Position numbers and translations under genes: made by a program. Of a stretch of DNA of 64,000 nt, positions 18,056-26,069 are shown piece after piece (position 1 is the first letter of the stretch; every line of letters starts with the position of its first letter). The stretch is from NCBI RefSeq assembly GCF_000219875.1, contig NC_017167.1:2317361-2381360 (forward strand), given 5' to 3'. This DNA comes from Alicyclobacillus acidocaldarius subsp. acidocaldarius Tc-4-1 (GTDB lineage Bacteria > Bacillota > Bacilli > Alicyclobacillales > Alicyclobacillaceae). The notes beneath the pieces were generated by a model that had not been told where the DNA came from, did not search any database, and was given only the letters and a program-made list of their open reading frames with translations.

Positions 18056-18510
18056 GGAAAAACCCCCTTCGACGAGAAAGTGCTCTCGTGAGAAGGGGGC
18101 TTGCAGGGCAAAATTTGCCCAAAAGTCGTGTCTCCAGTTCCTCGCCTCTATTGCTGAAGCCGTACTCGCGAGTAACGTGAGGCAACCCGGACAGCAGGAA
18201 TTCCCGATGCCGAGCAGGAACATCCGCATCCATCATCATTCGCTTGGCCGCCGTGGCGGTAACACGCGCAAACTGCGGCGTGGCAACCACCGCATTGGAA
18301 GACGGACTGTGAGTCAACGTCGGCGCATCAACTCGATCTCCCGCATTAAAGAGACGCTGCACCCGCTCGTCCAATGACGCGGAACATCCCCGTGGCATCC
18401 GCCCCCCCCCGACCTTGTCGCAACAACAACTTCGCGCACGCAGGCCCAGCACCGCGGCGAATGCTGGACGGTGAACGAAGAGGGCGACCGCAACGCACAC
18501 ACGTGGACAT
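18048..18510 (-). pseudogene. Zinc-ribbon protein paralogous to the ArdC N-terminus, frameshifted in a G9 tract
   Basis: ATG 18510 (RBS GGGAGGGG) starts MSTCVRCGRPLRS...RRGAGPACAKLLLRQG, matching the first residues of the ArdC-like protein. After a run of nine G's (complement of 18402-18410) the homologous frame continues one base shifted as GRMPRGC...LDERVQRLF and runs to 18048. Removing one G restores a gene of about 154 residues. Decay, sequencing error, or slippage-controlled (phase-variable) expression are all possible. Confidence 0.65.
18056..18114 (-). promoter_or_regulatory. SD-hairpin element, copy 7
   Basis: ATTTTGCCCTGCAA, then CCCCCTTC / GAAGGGGG (8 bp) with an additional hairpin in the large loop. 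The SD is in the 3' arm, and the upstream ORF is translated through the whole element to a stop overlapping ATG 18055. Confidence 0.9.
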
Positions 18511-18534
18511 AAAAAATCCCCTCCCACGAGTCGG

Positions 18535-19392
18535 TCATCGATTCATCAACTCCTGCAACACCGTCAGCTTCCACCGAATTGCATACTTCGTCGTCGACAC
18601 ATTTTTATCAGGACGGAACATCTCTACCGGTAACAGTTTCGCATACGGCTTTCCGGCGTCCGTCAGCACCCACGCCCGCGCCGCCTCGTCCCATCGTTGC
18701 AATCCGGCTTCGGCGAGCAACCGATTCATGCGTTGCGCCGACACGGGCGGCGACATCCGCTTGCCGAGTTCCGTCGGTGAAAATGTCTCGTCCAGGTCGT
18801 CGTCGCGAATGTGCCGCTTGTACTCGCTGAGATCGACACCGAACTCGCGCTCCGTGTGCGACAACGCCAAGAGCGTTGCGGTGCCGTCGGACAACCCAAT
18901 TAGTTTTCCAAGCTTCTTCTTGTAATTTACAGTCGAGTAAACCTCACGCCACGAAATGCGCCTAACCGCTCGATCCACGACCTGCGGTGCCTCGATACGC
19001 GCCTCTTCCTCGACGTTCAGCAAGTACGTGCGAACCGTCTTGGCAACCTGGCTGTCCCGAAGAAGCATACCGATGCGGAGAATGGCGCGGCGGGGTACAA
19101 TCGTAAGGGAAGCTGTGTTTTTGGGAACTACACCCATCTCCTTAAAGGAGATCAGTTCAGCGCCCGATATTGTCCGCAATCCGTCCTGTTCGAGTTCGTC
19201 ACGATGGTCTAAAATCAAACTGTCGATCGCCTTCTTCGGTACCTCATAGTAGGAAGCCACCAGCGCTACAGTGGCATGGAGATCGTCCGGCAACAACGTC
19301 AACGCCTTGACCTTCTCCAGCACATCCGTCCTGTCCGCCAGTCGATCCCGCAGTTCGCGAACCTCCAACAACAGATCCGTGTTCACGTTCAT
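18535..19392 (-). CDS. Phage antirepressor/regulator-like protein
   Basis: About 285 residues (ATG 19392; GTG 19386 is an alternative better spaced from GGAGG). The N-terminal coiled region is followed by segments resembling phage Rha/antirepressor proteins (ISFKEMGVV, RRAILRIGMLLRDSQVAKTVRTYLLNVEEEAR), and the C-terminal winged-helix-like part (SPTELGKRMSPPVSAQRMNRLLAEAGLQRWDEAARAW...TDAGKPYAKLLP) resembles the KilA-C/DNA-binding tails of antirepressors. Exact family uncertain. Confidence 0.7.
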   Translation of the reverse strand: MNVNTDLLLEVRELRDRLADRTDVLEKVKALTLLPDDLHATVALVASYYEVPKKAIDSLILDHRDELEQDGLRTISGAELISFKEMGVVPKNTASLTIVPRRAILRIGMLLRDSQVAKTVRTYLLNVEEEARIEAPQVVDRAVRRISWREVYSTVNYKKKLGKLIGLSDGTATLLALSHTEREFGVDLSEYKRHIRDDDLDETFSPTELGKRMSPPVSAQRMNRLLAEAGLQRWDEAARAWVLTDAGKPYAKLLPVEMFRPDKNVSTTKYAIRWKLTVLQELMNR

Positions 19393-19446
19393 CGCCTCCA
19401 AGACGAAGATTGGTGTCTTCGTCTATAGGGCGTTTGCAGGACAAAA
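19393..19446 (-). promoter_or_regulatory. SD-hairpin element, copy 8
   Basis: TTTTTGTCCTGCAAA, then CGCC, a perfect 9-bp inner stem AGACGAAGA / TCTTCGTCT, and GGAGGCG. The outer CGCC/GGCG pairing would hide the SD. The upstream stop lies 2 nt before the motif. Confidence 0.85.
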
Positions 19447-19449
19447 ACG

Positions 19450-19641
19450 TCATCTGGACCACACGACTGTAACCCGCGTCTCCGAGCCTTGGTCAATCTT
19501 GAGCTCCTTCGGATGTCGGAACGTCTGGAGGCGCTGTTGAGTGCCCGTCAAACACGGTACCGTGCCATAAAATGAACACCGCCGCGCCCTTGCCTTCCTT
19601 GGAAGCGACGCGGCGAATTCAGCCTTCTTGCGTACCTTCAA
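19450..19641 (-). CDS. Small basic hypothetical protein
   Basis: TTG 19641 overlaps the 3' end of the M50-like gene; GAGG lies 8 nt upstream. 63 residues, very Arg/Lys-rich, possibly nucleic-acid binding. No family recognised. Its stop is 2 nt from element copy 8. Confidence 0.45.
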   Translation of the reverse strand: MKVRKKAEFAASLPRKARARRCSFYGTVPCLTGTQQRLQTFRHPKELKIDQGSETRVTVVWSR

Positions 19642-20170
19642 ATCCCGAATCCTCTGTGCATGGCTCAAAACCTTCCGGCAACCGAAAACCGCCGCGAAGC
19701 AATGCGATCCACGCACCATCCGTCATCGTGCGTTTTTCACGAAAGACAACCACCCGGGTGTTTGCCCAAATCATCATCAGACCGCACAGAACCCACACTG
19801 GGTTCTTGAGCCACAGCAACATCGAAACGCCGTTTGCCAGGATTCCACCCCTGTACACCCACAGCTTGTGTCGGACTGGAATATCCATGCAGTATACACC
19901 CGGCCCCACACTACCACTCGTCGGAATCCATCGCACCTCGAAGCTCTTGATGCGAAACATCAGAGGGCCTGTTCCAATGACCATTCGTTTGGTCGGAACC
20001 ACGAAGATCTTGCGAAACACATAGTGTCCGAGTTCGTGAATGAGGATTTGAACATGGAGGATGAAGGGTAACGACACCGCGACGGCAATCCACCCCTGCC
20101 ATGTATGAGGAAGCAGATTCCACGCCAGACAAAACAGGCCGACGAGCAACCCTTTCATTCCGCTTAACAT
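19619..20170 (-). CDS. M50-like membrane metalloprotease
   Basis: 183 residues with hydrophobic helices at about 5-20 and 27-45 and a zinc-site motif ILIHELGHYVF, typical of site-2-protease (M50) or related membrane peptidases; a second hydrophobic stretch (about 113-135) follows. The usual C-terminal DG motif is not evident, so activity is uncertain. ATG 20170 overlaps the upstream stop. Confidence 0.7.
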   Translation of the reverse strand: MLSGMKGLLVGLFCLAWNLLPHTWQGWIAVAVSLPFILHVQILIHELGHYVFRKIFVVPTKRMVIGTGPLMFRIKSFEVRWIPTSGSVGPGVYCMDIPVRHKLWVYRGGILANGVSMLLWLKNPVWVLCGLMMIWANTRVVVFREKRTMTDGAWIALLRGGFRLPEGFEPCTEDSGFEGTQEG

Positions 20171-20580
20171 ATGCCTCGTTTCCTCAGCCACCAATCTTCC
20201 CAGACGACCACATGTGGAAAGATCACCACGGCCAGCATCTCAAGTCGGTTGCCCTCCTTTTTGCGAAACGCAAATCTCCCAGCGTACGAACTGGCCGCCC
20301 ACGCCCACAACATGTACCCAACGACGAGCTCCTGAATCGGCACCAACGCTGAAAACGCCAACCCCAGGCACACGGCTGCCGTGTACCCTGCACCCATCAA
20401 CGCGCCGAACGGGTCGCTGACTGATGGATCGTTGCGGCGTAGCGACAGATACCAGAGATACGACAAAACCAGATAACCCATCCCGGCCAGCACACGCCAT
20501 TCGACTGCAACATGGAAGTAGTGAGAACCGACGATCACAGCACCAATTACGACGTACCAAGCGATCAGTTCGAGCACCAT
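20164..20580 (-). CDS. Multi-pass membrane protein (hypothetical)
   Basis: 138 residues starting at ATG 20580 after element copy 9. About four hydrophobic segments (AWYVVIGAVIVGSHYF, VLAGMGYLVLSYLWYLSL, GAGYTAAVCLGLAFSALVP, LVVGYMLWAWAASS). The frame is open upstream through the hairpin into the MGKARNG module, so a fused 207-residue product could also form. Overlaps and probably couples with the M50-like gene. Confidence 0.65.
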   Translation of the reverse strand: MVLELIAWYVVIGAVIVGSHYFHVAVEWRVLAGMGYLVLSYLWYLSLRRNDPSVSDPFGALMGAGYTAAVCLGLAFSALVPIQELVVGYMLWAWAASSYAGRFAFRKKEGNRLEMLAVVIFPHVVVWEDWWLRKRGIC

Positions 20581-20624
20581 CCAGCAATCCCTCCCTACAA
20601 GGAGGGCGTTTGCAGGGCAAAAAT
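20581..20624 (-). promoter_or_regulatory. SD-hairpin element, copy 9
   Basis: TTTTTGCCCTGCAAA then CCCTCC-loop-GGAGGG with the SD in the 3' arm. A GC-rich CCGCGC/GCGCGG hairpin lies just upstream, making the motif's T run look like a terminator tail. Confidence 0.85.
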
Positions 20625-20787
20625 TACCGCGCCCCTGCCACCTTCGGCAAGCTGCGCGGCGACTCTCCGCTTTCTTGTTCGGCACCACTTGCGTCTGCGG
20701 CTTTCTGAACCACGTCCCTCGCGCAATCGTCGGGTCCAGTCCACCTTCGCGAATGCGCTTCGCGCGACCATTGCGGGCCTTGCCCAT
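20625..20787 (-). CDS. Small basic protein module (MGKARNG type), reads into next gene
   Basis: ATG 20787 has GAGGCGTGA upstream. About 55 basic residues (RGTWFRKPQTQVVPNKKAE) of a kind common in Firmicute phages. There is no stop codon before element copy 9, so the frame continues into the membrane protein at 20580. Either a lost stop or deliberate read-through coupling. Confidence 0.5.
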
Positions 20788-20791
20788 GGGA

Positions 20792-20992
20792 TCACGCCTC
20801 CCCTCGAACCCGCCTCAGCACCTCCACGGCCTCCTGCTCCGAAAGCCCCGTCAACTCGACGACGTCTGCGACGGACGCGCCATCGCGGAACATCCGCTCG
20901 GCAATTTCCTTGCTTCGCTCATCCTTTGCTTCTTCCACAATCTCCTTCAGCAACTCCGTCATCGCCAAACCACCACTTCGCTTCTTACTCAT
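20792..20992 (-). CDS. Stand-alone Rpn C-terminal domain (RpnS-like)
   Basis: 66 residues; from MTELLKEIVEEAK onward it matches the C-terminal domain of the Rpn protein at 21798-22625 (IAERMFR.GAS.ADVVELTGLSEQEA.EVLRRVRGE). ATG 20992 overlaps the HepT stop; an internal ATG 20962 is a second candidate. Either a remnant of a second rpn gene or a free antitoxin-like version of the domain. Confidence 0.7.
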   Translation of the reverse strand: MSKKRSGGLAMTELLKEIVEEAKDERSKEIAERMFRDGASVADVVELTGLSEQEAVEVLRRVRGEA

Positions 20993-21314
20993 CAATAAGT
21001 TCCAACAATTTCTTCTTCAAATCTGGAACATCTTTGCACACAGTATCCCAAACCAAATGAATATCAACATTCCCATAGTCGTGTATCAGAACGTTTCGCA
21101 TGCCCCTTATTTCTTTCCACGGAATATCTCTTCTAAGATGAGCAATCACCCCTAATCGCCCAGCAGCTTCTCCTATAATCTCAATATTCCGAATAACCGC
21201 ATCTTGTATCAGGGTAGAGGAGAAGAATGCTTCTCTCCCACCGCGAGTGTATTCTTCGATACGCCGAATGGCTTCCAGCATATCACGAAGATGTTTTTCG
21301 TCATACTTATTCAC
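20985..21314 (-). CDS. hepT: HepT-like HEPN toxin (DUF86)
   Basis: 109 residues with the HEPN pattern: MLEAIRRIEEYTRGG, RNIEIIGEAAGRL and the RNxxxH-type active site in GMRNVLIHDYGNVD (RNVLIH), as in HepT/DUF86 ribonucleases. It overlaps its partner MntA by 4 nt (ATGA). Characterised HepT is neutralised by MntA-catalysed AMPylation of a Tyr near this motif; Y after HD fits. Confidence 0.88.
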   Translation of the reverse strand: MNKYDEKHLRDMLEAIRRIEEYTRGGREAFFSSTLIQDAVIRNIEIIGEAAGRLGVIAHLRRDIPWKEIRGMRNVLIHDYGNVDIHLVWDTVCKDVPDLKKKLLELIDE

Positions 21315-21592
21315 AGGCTTTTCGCCTCGCGCATGACATCTTGCAATTCACATTCCGAAAAAGAGCGTTTCGACACGACATGTACGTCACAATCTAGAAG
21401 TTCCGACAACTCTTCGCGAAGAGCACTCAAATCAAGAAGCGTTGCCCCTTCCTGAAATTCGGCCAGAAAATCCACATCGCTGTACTCGTCGGCTTCCCCC
21501 CGAGCGACAGAACCGAACACCCAGAGGTTTTGAACACGATGGCGACGTGCGATATCGAGAATAGAGTCCTTGAGGGGCTTCAGTTTCTTCAT
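21311..21592 (-). CDS. mntA: MntA-like nucleotidyltransferase antitoxin
   Basis: 93 residues from ATG 21592 with the minimal nucleotidyltransferase motif VFGSVARGEADEYSDVDFLAEF (GSxARG...DxD). The partner of HepT. The frame is open upstream to ATG 21757/21727 with a region (REDIHCLLDVIPISDLFKTRRYYEALQ) resembling RelB/DUF2281-type antitoxins, so a longer fusion form of up to 148 residues is possible. Confidence 0.85.
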   Translation of the reverse strand: MKKLKPLKDSILDIARRHRVQNLWVFGSVARGEADEYSDVDFLAEFQEGATLLDLSALREELSELLDCDVHVVSKRSFSECELQDVMREAKSL

Positions 21593-21797
21593 TGTCCATA
21601 CTGGACATTCGGATTGGAATATGTTTCTTCCTTTCTGTAACGCTTCATAATATCGGCGCGTCTTGAACAGGTCTGAAATTGGAATGACATCTAGAAGACA
21701 ATGTATATCCTCTCGAACTGAACTCATAAACTCGACCCCCATGGAATCGTTTAACACCCGCCTGTGCTCGCCAGCAGTTGCGGCCTTTGCGCATCGA

Positions 21798-21980
21798 TCA
21801 AGTCTCCCCTCGGACGCGCCTCAGCACCTCCTGCGCTTCTTGCTCTGAAAGCCCTGTCAACTCCACTACATCCGCGATTGACGCGCCTTTGCGGAACATC
21901 CGCTCGGCGATTTCGCGATCTCTTTCACGCCGAGCACGATTTTGAGCCTCTTCAACAATTTCCTTCAGCAGTTCCGTCAT
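21798..21980 (-). CDS. Candidate intragenic Rpn short product (RpnS-like antitoxin)
   Basis: Inside the rpn gene, ATG 21980 is preceded by a near-perfect AAGGAGGG with 8-nt spacing, and starts MTELLKEIVEEAQ, the same point at which the stand-alone paralogue (20792) is homologous. Other Rpn genes are reported to make a short C-terminal protein from an internal start that inhibits the nuclease; this site fits that. Confidence 0.65.
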   Translation of the reverse strand: MTELLKEIVEEAQNRARRERDREIAERMFRKGASIADVVELTGLSEQEAQEVLRRVRGET

Positions 21981-22625
21981 CTCCAACACCCTCCTTAAAC
22001 GCGCTTTTTGCTCATCTGCTAAAATTCGTCCGCTGAATCCCAGAATGAGCGCCGCCAAATCGTTCTGCTCATGTCGATCCGGAATGCTCTGCACGGTCTC
22101 GACAATCTCCTCAAACGCCTCATCCCGCGTCCTTCGCTCAAACCGCATATGGAACGCAAAGGCTAGACGCACGCGGTCTTCCGCCGTCCACTCATGCACG
22201 GCCAAGTGTCGTTTGACCGTATCTAACGCTCCGTCGCCGTCCAGCCGATTCAAATACACGTTTTCCACAGCGTAGCGAAAACTACCCGCATCCAACTCCG
22301 ACGGCGCACTCTTGACATCGCCCGTGTAGAGAACGACGGTGCGAATCGGACGCCGATAGCGTTCCGCGATCGCGACGTCGTACGCTGCAAACCGATACAG
22401 ATTCGGCTCGCGCGTGGTCTGAAACTCCAGATGCAAGAGCCGACCGTCGGCGAGTTCCAGCATGATATCCGTGAACTCCTGCCGCACTTCGACCTTCGGA
22501 ATCTCCGTTGGAACCGCGCGCACGACGTTTGCATGGGTGATACCGATCACCGACAGCACATCGCCTGGCAACGCGTTCGTCAGATGCTTCGCGACAATAT
22601 CATTCGCGTTCCTCGCTAGTTTCAT
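21798..22625 (-). CDS. Rpn/PD-(D/E)XK family transposase-like nuclease
   Basis: 275 residues; GGAGGTCACG precedes ATG 22625. The nuclease core has TDIMLELADGRLLHLEFQT (D...ExQ motif of Rpn nucleases) followed by RFAAYDVAIAERY and VLYTGDVKSAP. The C-terminal 60 residues form a separate helical domain. Rpn proteins are DNases linked to recombination and phage defence. The gene looks intact. Confidence 0.85.
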   Translation of the reverse strand: MKLARNANDIVAKHLTNALPGDVLSVIGITHANVVRAVPTEIPKVEVRQEFTDIMLELADGRLLHLEFQTTREPNLYRFAAYDVAIAERYRRPIRTVVLYTGDVKSAPSELDAGSFRYAVENVYLNRLDGDGALDTVKRHLAVHEWTAEDRVRLAFAFHMRFERRTRDEAFEEIVETVQSIPDRHEQNDLAALILGFSGRILADEQKARLRRVLEMTELLKEIVEEAQNRARRERDREIAERMFRKGASIADVVELTGLSEQEAQEVLRRVRGET

Positions 22626-22683
22626 CGTGACCTCCGTTTGTCTTCAGTATACTGCCGCTCTGTGCGAGCGGCCAACTGTTCTT

Positions 22684-23470
22684 TCACCACGGTACTCGCG
22701 CTTCTTGGAGATACGCCCGGATCTTTGGCACCTGCCACTCCCTCTTCGGCGAGTCCACAATCACCACGCGCTCGTCATTGAGACAAAACGCCGCCAGTCC
22801 GATCTCGTTTGCCGTCCCGAGGTCGATGTGCACGCGGTCTGGACGAATCACAGGTTCTCCAATTCGTCCGAATAAGAACGTCTCACAATGCCCGACCACC
22901 AGTCGTTTGCCCATTCGCGCCACAGTTGGGATTTCACCTGGATAGTCCACAAAGCCGCGAGTGACCCAGGTTAACGTGTCGATGTCCTGCTCTTCGAACG
23001 GACGATTCGGATCCACGCCTGCATGGACAATCAGATAGTCGCCAATCACAATGGCGTGCGGCAACGACGCCAGGTACTCCAGCCACTCTTGCGCAGGGAA
23101 CTGCCCAAACCGAAACTGGCACAAGGTCGCCATCTGCCCATTTTCCCAGAAGGCACAGGTCCTAGTTGGAGAGTCCCATTTAGGATTCAATTCACCGGAC
23201 TCGTCGTACGGGAGACCGTGCTCTGCCCAAAAGTTCATCCACATGTCCTCGTGATTGCCTCGGACGGCGTACCCGTTCTTCTCAAACCAGTGCACTACAG
23301 CAGGCGAATTTTCGCCCCGATTGACCAGATCGCCGACGCTCACAATCACATGAGTCTCAGGCCGATAGTCGATTCGCTCCAACAGTTCCGCGAACATGTC
23401 CCAATAGCCATGGATGTCGCCGACAACCCAAACTTCCTTGTGCCTGCTTGCGATGTAAGGTCGAGAACCC
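22684..23470 (-). pseudogene. Metallophosphatase (calcineurin-like) lacking a standard start
   Basis: The frame reads VWVVGDIHGYWDMFAELL (GDxHG metal site), then VSVGDLVNRGENS, VRGNHED and IVHAGVDPNRP: the PPP/ApaH-type phosphoesterase motifs. From the first stop upstream (about 23500) to GDIHG there is no ATG, GTG or TTG; the first is ATG 23397, which would remove the metal-binding GDIHG. So either a rare start codon, a lost start or an indel in the N-terminus. 'Pseudogene' is provisional. Confidence 0.7.
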
Positions 23471-23643
23471 GAAACCTCATGCGCACGATCACACCTTTCA
23501 TTTCACAAAACGTTCACAAATCGACCTCACTGCCCCGTCCGATTCCTTGTTGTCATTGCAATGAAGTCCATAGAAGGACATGGCGGATGATGCCACATTT
23601 CGGCTTCCTCCTACGTCCATCTAGGCAAAGCGAGGCGATCGGC

Positions 23644-23964
23644 ATGACGCCAAACGCTTTCACACCGTCGTCACTTCACACAATTGCAGGGGCGGCAATG
23701 GCCACCTTGCTTCTGACACAGATGGCTCATCGCCTGCCCGGACTCAAACAGTTGCCTGACTACTGGCTTGACGTCGGTTTTGGAGAGTTGGTCTTTGGTC
23801 TCTCCTCACCGGTGTTGCCATCGGGTGTCGCCGCTTGGGTTGCCCTGTTGCTCAACGGTCTCCTGGTCGCTGCCGTTGCCACCGGCAGTGTACATCTCGT
23901 GTCGTCATCCATTTTATTACAGGAGACGATCCAGCGTGACGATCACAAGTACACGAGCAGATAA
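23644..23964 (+). CDS. Holin-like small membrane protein
   Basis: 106 residues from ATG 23644 (GAGG 9 nt upstream). Two or three hydrophobic segments (IAGAAMATLLLTQMA, GELVFGLSSPVLPSGVAAWVALLLNGLLVAAVATGSVHLV) and a short charged tail, the layout of class II/III holins. It overlaps the following sigma-like gene by 29 nt. In Firmicute elements holin-like genes often precede TcdR/UviA-type sigma genes; holin function is inferred from topology only. Confidence 0.5.
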   Translation: MTPNAFTPSSLHTIAGAAMATLLLTQMAHRLPGLKQLPDYWLDVGFGELVFGLSSPVLPSGVAAWVALLLNGLLVAAVATGSVHLVSSSILLQETIQRDDHKYTSR

Positions 23965-24328
23965 CGTTACTTATGCGCTGGTCTTGACTCTGAAGGCGAT
24001 TGCGCGTAATCAGGCTCGAAGCCACGCGCGCAGATACCGACGATGGCAACGCGAGCAGTGGTTGCATCCGGAACACAACGAAGACGTCGAAGAAGATTGG
24101 ATGGAACGTCAACCTTGTCCTGATGCGCACCGAGCCTTCGATGACGCGGATGTCCGATTGATGATTGATCAGTTGCCGTCGCCGGAACACGAGGTTCTGT
24201 TCGACCTCATTGTGTTGGGCTGGTCTCAAGCCGAGGTTGCTCGACAACTTCGCCTCACGCCTCGGCGTGTGCGCCAGATTCGACAACGAGGTCTCGACAC
24301 GCTACGAAAAGGCTGGTTGGAACCATGA
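23936..24328 (+). CDS. Sigma factor-like protein with region 4 HTH
   Basis: 130 residues from GTG 23936 (AGGAGA upstream). The C-terminal half (DQLPSPEHEVLFDLIVLGWSQAEVARQLRLTPRRVRQIRQRGLDTLRKG) is a sigma-70 region 4 HTH; the N-terminal half is basic (KAIARNQARSHARRYRRWQRE). No full region 2 is present. The following small ORF has a region 2-like stretch, so the two might act as a split sigma factor such as SigO/RsoA (hypothesis). Confidence 0.7.
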   Translation: MTITSTRADNVTYALVLTLKAIARNQARSHARRYRRWQREQWLHPEHNEDVEEDWMERQPCPDAHRAFDDADVRLMIDQLPSPEHEVLFDLIVLGWSQAEVARQLRLTPRRVRQIRQRGLDTLRKGWLEP

Positions 24329-24519
24329 ATTTACCCGACGACCTCTTGCAACAGTTGCAAGAGATGGATGCCGAAACTTTCGAACGGTTGTTAGCTAGTT
24401 TGGAACCAACCATCCGCGGGGAGAGCCGTGCACGCGCACCTGGCTGGCAAGATGACCTGGCCCAGGACGTTCGCATGGCCCTCTACCGCTGGTGGCTTCG
24501 ACATCGGGGCGAGGCGTGA
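24325..24519 (+). CDS. Small protein with a sigma region 2-like stretch
   Basis: 64 residues, ATG overlapping the previous stop (ATGA). Contains WQDDLAQDVRMALYRWW, which resembles the DxxQEV...W core of sigma region 2.2-2.3. Too short for a full sigma factor. Confidence 0.55.
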   Translation: MNLPDDLLQQLQEMDAETFERLLASLEPTIRGESRARAPGWQDDLAQDVRMALYRWWLRHRGEA

Positions 24520-24558
24520 ACCTCGTCCCGAACCCAATCTGTGAAAGGGTGAATCTTC

Positions 24559-24756
24559 ATGATCTGCAAAGAACGATTGATTGACGCGTTAACTCAAACC
24601 CACCGCGCACTTCTCGCGTACGTCGAGTGCGTCGACTTGTGTGAGACGGAGGAAGAACGCGAACGCTTGACGGAAATTGCGACTATTCTCGCGGAACAGG
24701 CTAGACGGATTCAGGAGGAATTGCTGGATCACGTCCCGAGCAAATATCAGGCATGA
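24559..24756 (+). CDS. Small acidic hypothetical protein
   Basis: 65 residues, ATG 24559 with AAAGGG upstream. Strongly helical and acidic (ETEEERERLTEIATILAEQARRIQEELL). No family recognised. Lies between two sigma-like genes and may be a cofactor of one of them. Confidence 0.55.
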   Translation: MICKERLIDALTQTHRALLAYVECVDLCETEEERERLTEIATILAEQARRIQEELLDHVPSKYQA

Positions 24757-24776
24757 CAAAAGGAGCGTCACAAGGA

Positions 24777-25145
24777 ATGACAGCTTACACGCCAGAGCAA
24801 GAAATCGCGTGGATCCGAAAAATCATCCACAACGCGGTCATAGACGAGTATCGACGCTGGAAACGCTGGAACCGAGAGTTGCTGATTCTTAACGCTCCCC
24901 GAGACTACGAAGAGGATGACGAACTGATCGAGACGATTGCCGCACAGAAAACGTCGGAGGACAACATTGAGCTCCATTGGCTAGTCGAGCAATTGCCAGC
25001 AAGGGAACGTGCCGTGATTCGCGCGTTATACTTTGAAGGTTTGAGTCAGCGAGAAGTGGCGAACCGAATGAACCTGAGTCAGAAAATGGTGAGCAAGCTT
25101 CATCGATCTGCACTTCGAAACCTTAAGGAGTCGATTAGCACATGA
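24777..25145 (+). CDS. Sigma-70-like regulator with region 4
   Basis: 122 residues from ATG 24777 (an in-frame ATG 24753 overlaps the previous stop). The N-terminal part resembles a sigma N-terminal helix (IHNAVIDEYRRWKRW); the C-terminal part LPARERAVIRALYFEGLSQREVANRMNLSQKMVSKLHRSALRNL is region 4 with HTH. Similar to small sigma factors of Firmicute elements (UviA/TcdR type). Confidence 0.75.
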   Translation: MTAYTPEQEIAWIRKIIHNAVIDEYRRWKRWNRELLILNAPRDYEEDDELIETIAAQKTSEDNIELHWLVEQLPARERAVIRALYFEGLSQREVANRMNLSQKMVSKLHRSALRNLKESIST

Positions 25146-25431
25146 GATGCACCAGTGAGTCTGTTCACAACTTTTTAGAAACCGTACGAAAAAGAGACCT
25201 CAGGACTTGGTCTCTACGCATGCTTTTCCGATGAGATAAGGTGTCAGTGCTGAGTATCTCGAGATGACTGGCAACAAGAAGTGTGCCTCCGCTTGCTCGT
25301 ACGAGCTACGAAGATAATTTACAACGATGGTACTCAAAATGGCATGTCAGAACGTTATTAAGCAGTAGAGGGATAAATCAGAAGGTCCCTTGCTCGAACA
25401 GGGCATAATCACGGTTTGAGGAGGAATCAGA
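25146..25431. other. Intergenic region without genes
   Basis: 286 bp between the sigma cluster and the 25432 gene. A GAGGAGG RBS lies at its end; no convincing ORF, repeat or promoter pair was found. Confidence 0.6.
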
Positions 25432-25998
25432 ATGGCATCTACAACACCAGTAATCACAAGGTTGGATTTTACAGAAATCGAACAGATTCAAAGCGCACTG
25501 GCTATTCAAAAGTTACCAGATGGCACCCAAGATCAGCTGATTAAATATTGCAACCAATGTAAGATCGACTTTTCGCGTCCATTGTACTCCAAATTAGCGT
25601 CCGACTCAGGCAACATTTACTATGTTTCTTATCCTATTGACGGAGCTCCAGATAGTTACCTTATCCTTACACTCGATTCAGAACTACAGATACAAGGATA
25701 CCAGTTAATCTTAACAGAAAAGATCGATTCAGACGAATATCATGTATTGATGATTGACAATGGAAAAGTGATGCTCGACACCAGTATTAGCCGCCCTGAA
25801 ATATCGTCAAGTTCAAAAACTCCGGAACAAGGCCAATTCAAACCCCACATAGACTGGAACTCTGTCTTTTGCAGCCTTGTTATGTATGCAGCAGGAACGT
25901 ATTCATGCACCGCGCTGTCTTTAATTAACCCTGCGGTTGGTGTAATTTGTTCCGCGATTTACGGCATCGGTGGTTCATTTGCCTGCGGAACCGTCTAA
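25432..25998 (+). CDS. Possible bacteriocin-like protein with Cys-rich hydrophobic tail
   Basis: 188 residues after a strong RBS (GAGGAGGAATCAG). The long polar N-terminal part (about 1-140) resembles a leader/immunity-like domain, and the last 45 residues are hydrophobic and Gly/Ser/Ala-rich with four spaced cysteines (C..., YSC, VIC, FAC). This layout recalls halocin C8-like precursors, where the C-terminal part is released as a bacteriocin. The neighbour on the other strand encodes a small two-TM protein. Inference from pattern only. Confidence 0.45.
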   Translation: MASTTPVITRLDFTEIEQIQSALAIQKLPDGTQDQLIKYCNQCKIDFSRPLYSKLASDSGNIYYVSYPIDGAPDSYLILTLDSELQIQGYQLILTEKIDSDEYHVLMIDNGKVMLDTSISRPEISSSSKTPEQGQFKPHIDWNSVFCSLVMYAAGTYSCTALSLINPAVGVICSAIYGIGGSFACGTV

Positions 25999-26019
25999 CA
26001 TTTAATCCATACTTAGCTC

Positions 26020-26069
26020 ACACGAATGAATCGCGACCATTCTCTTCTCTTGTCGCGATTCATTCGTGT
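26020..26069. terminator. Bidirectional terminator, 18-bp perfect stem
   Basis: ACACGAATGAATCGCGAC and its exact inverse (26052-26069) with a 14-nt loop, between convergent genes; the right arm covers the stop of the minus gene. Confidence 0.85.
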
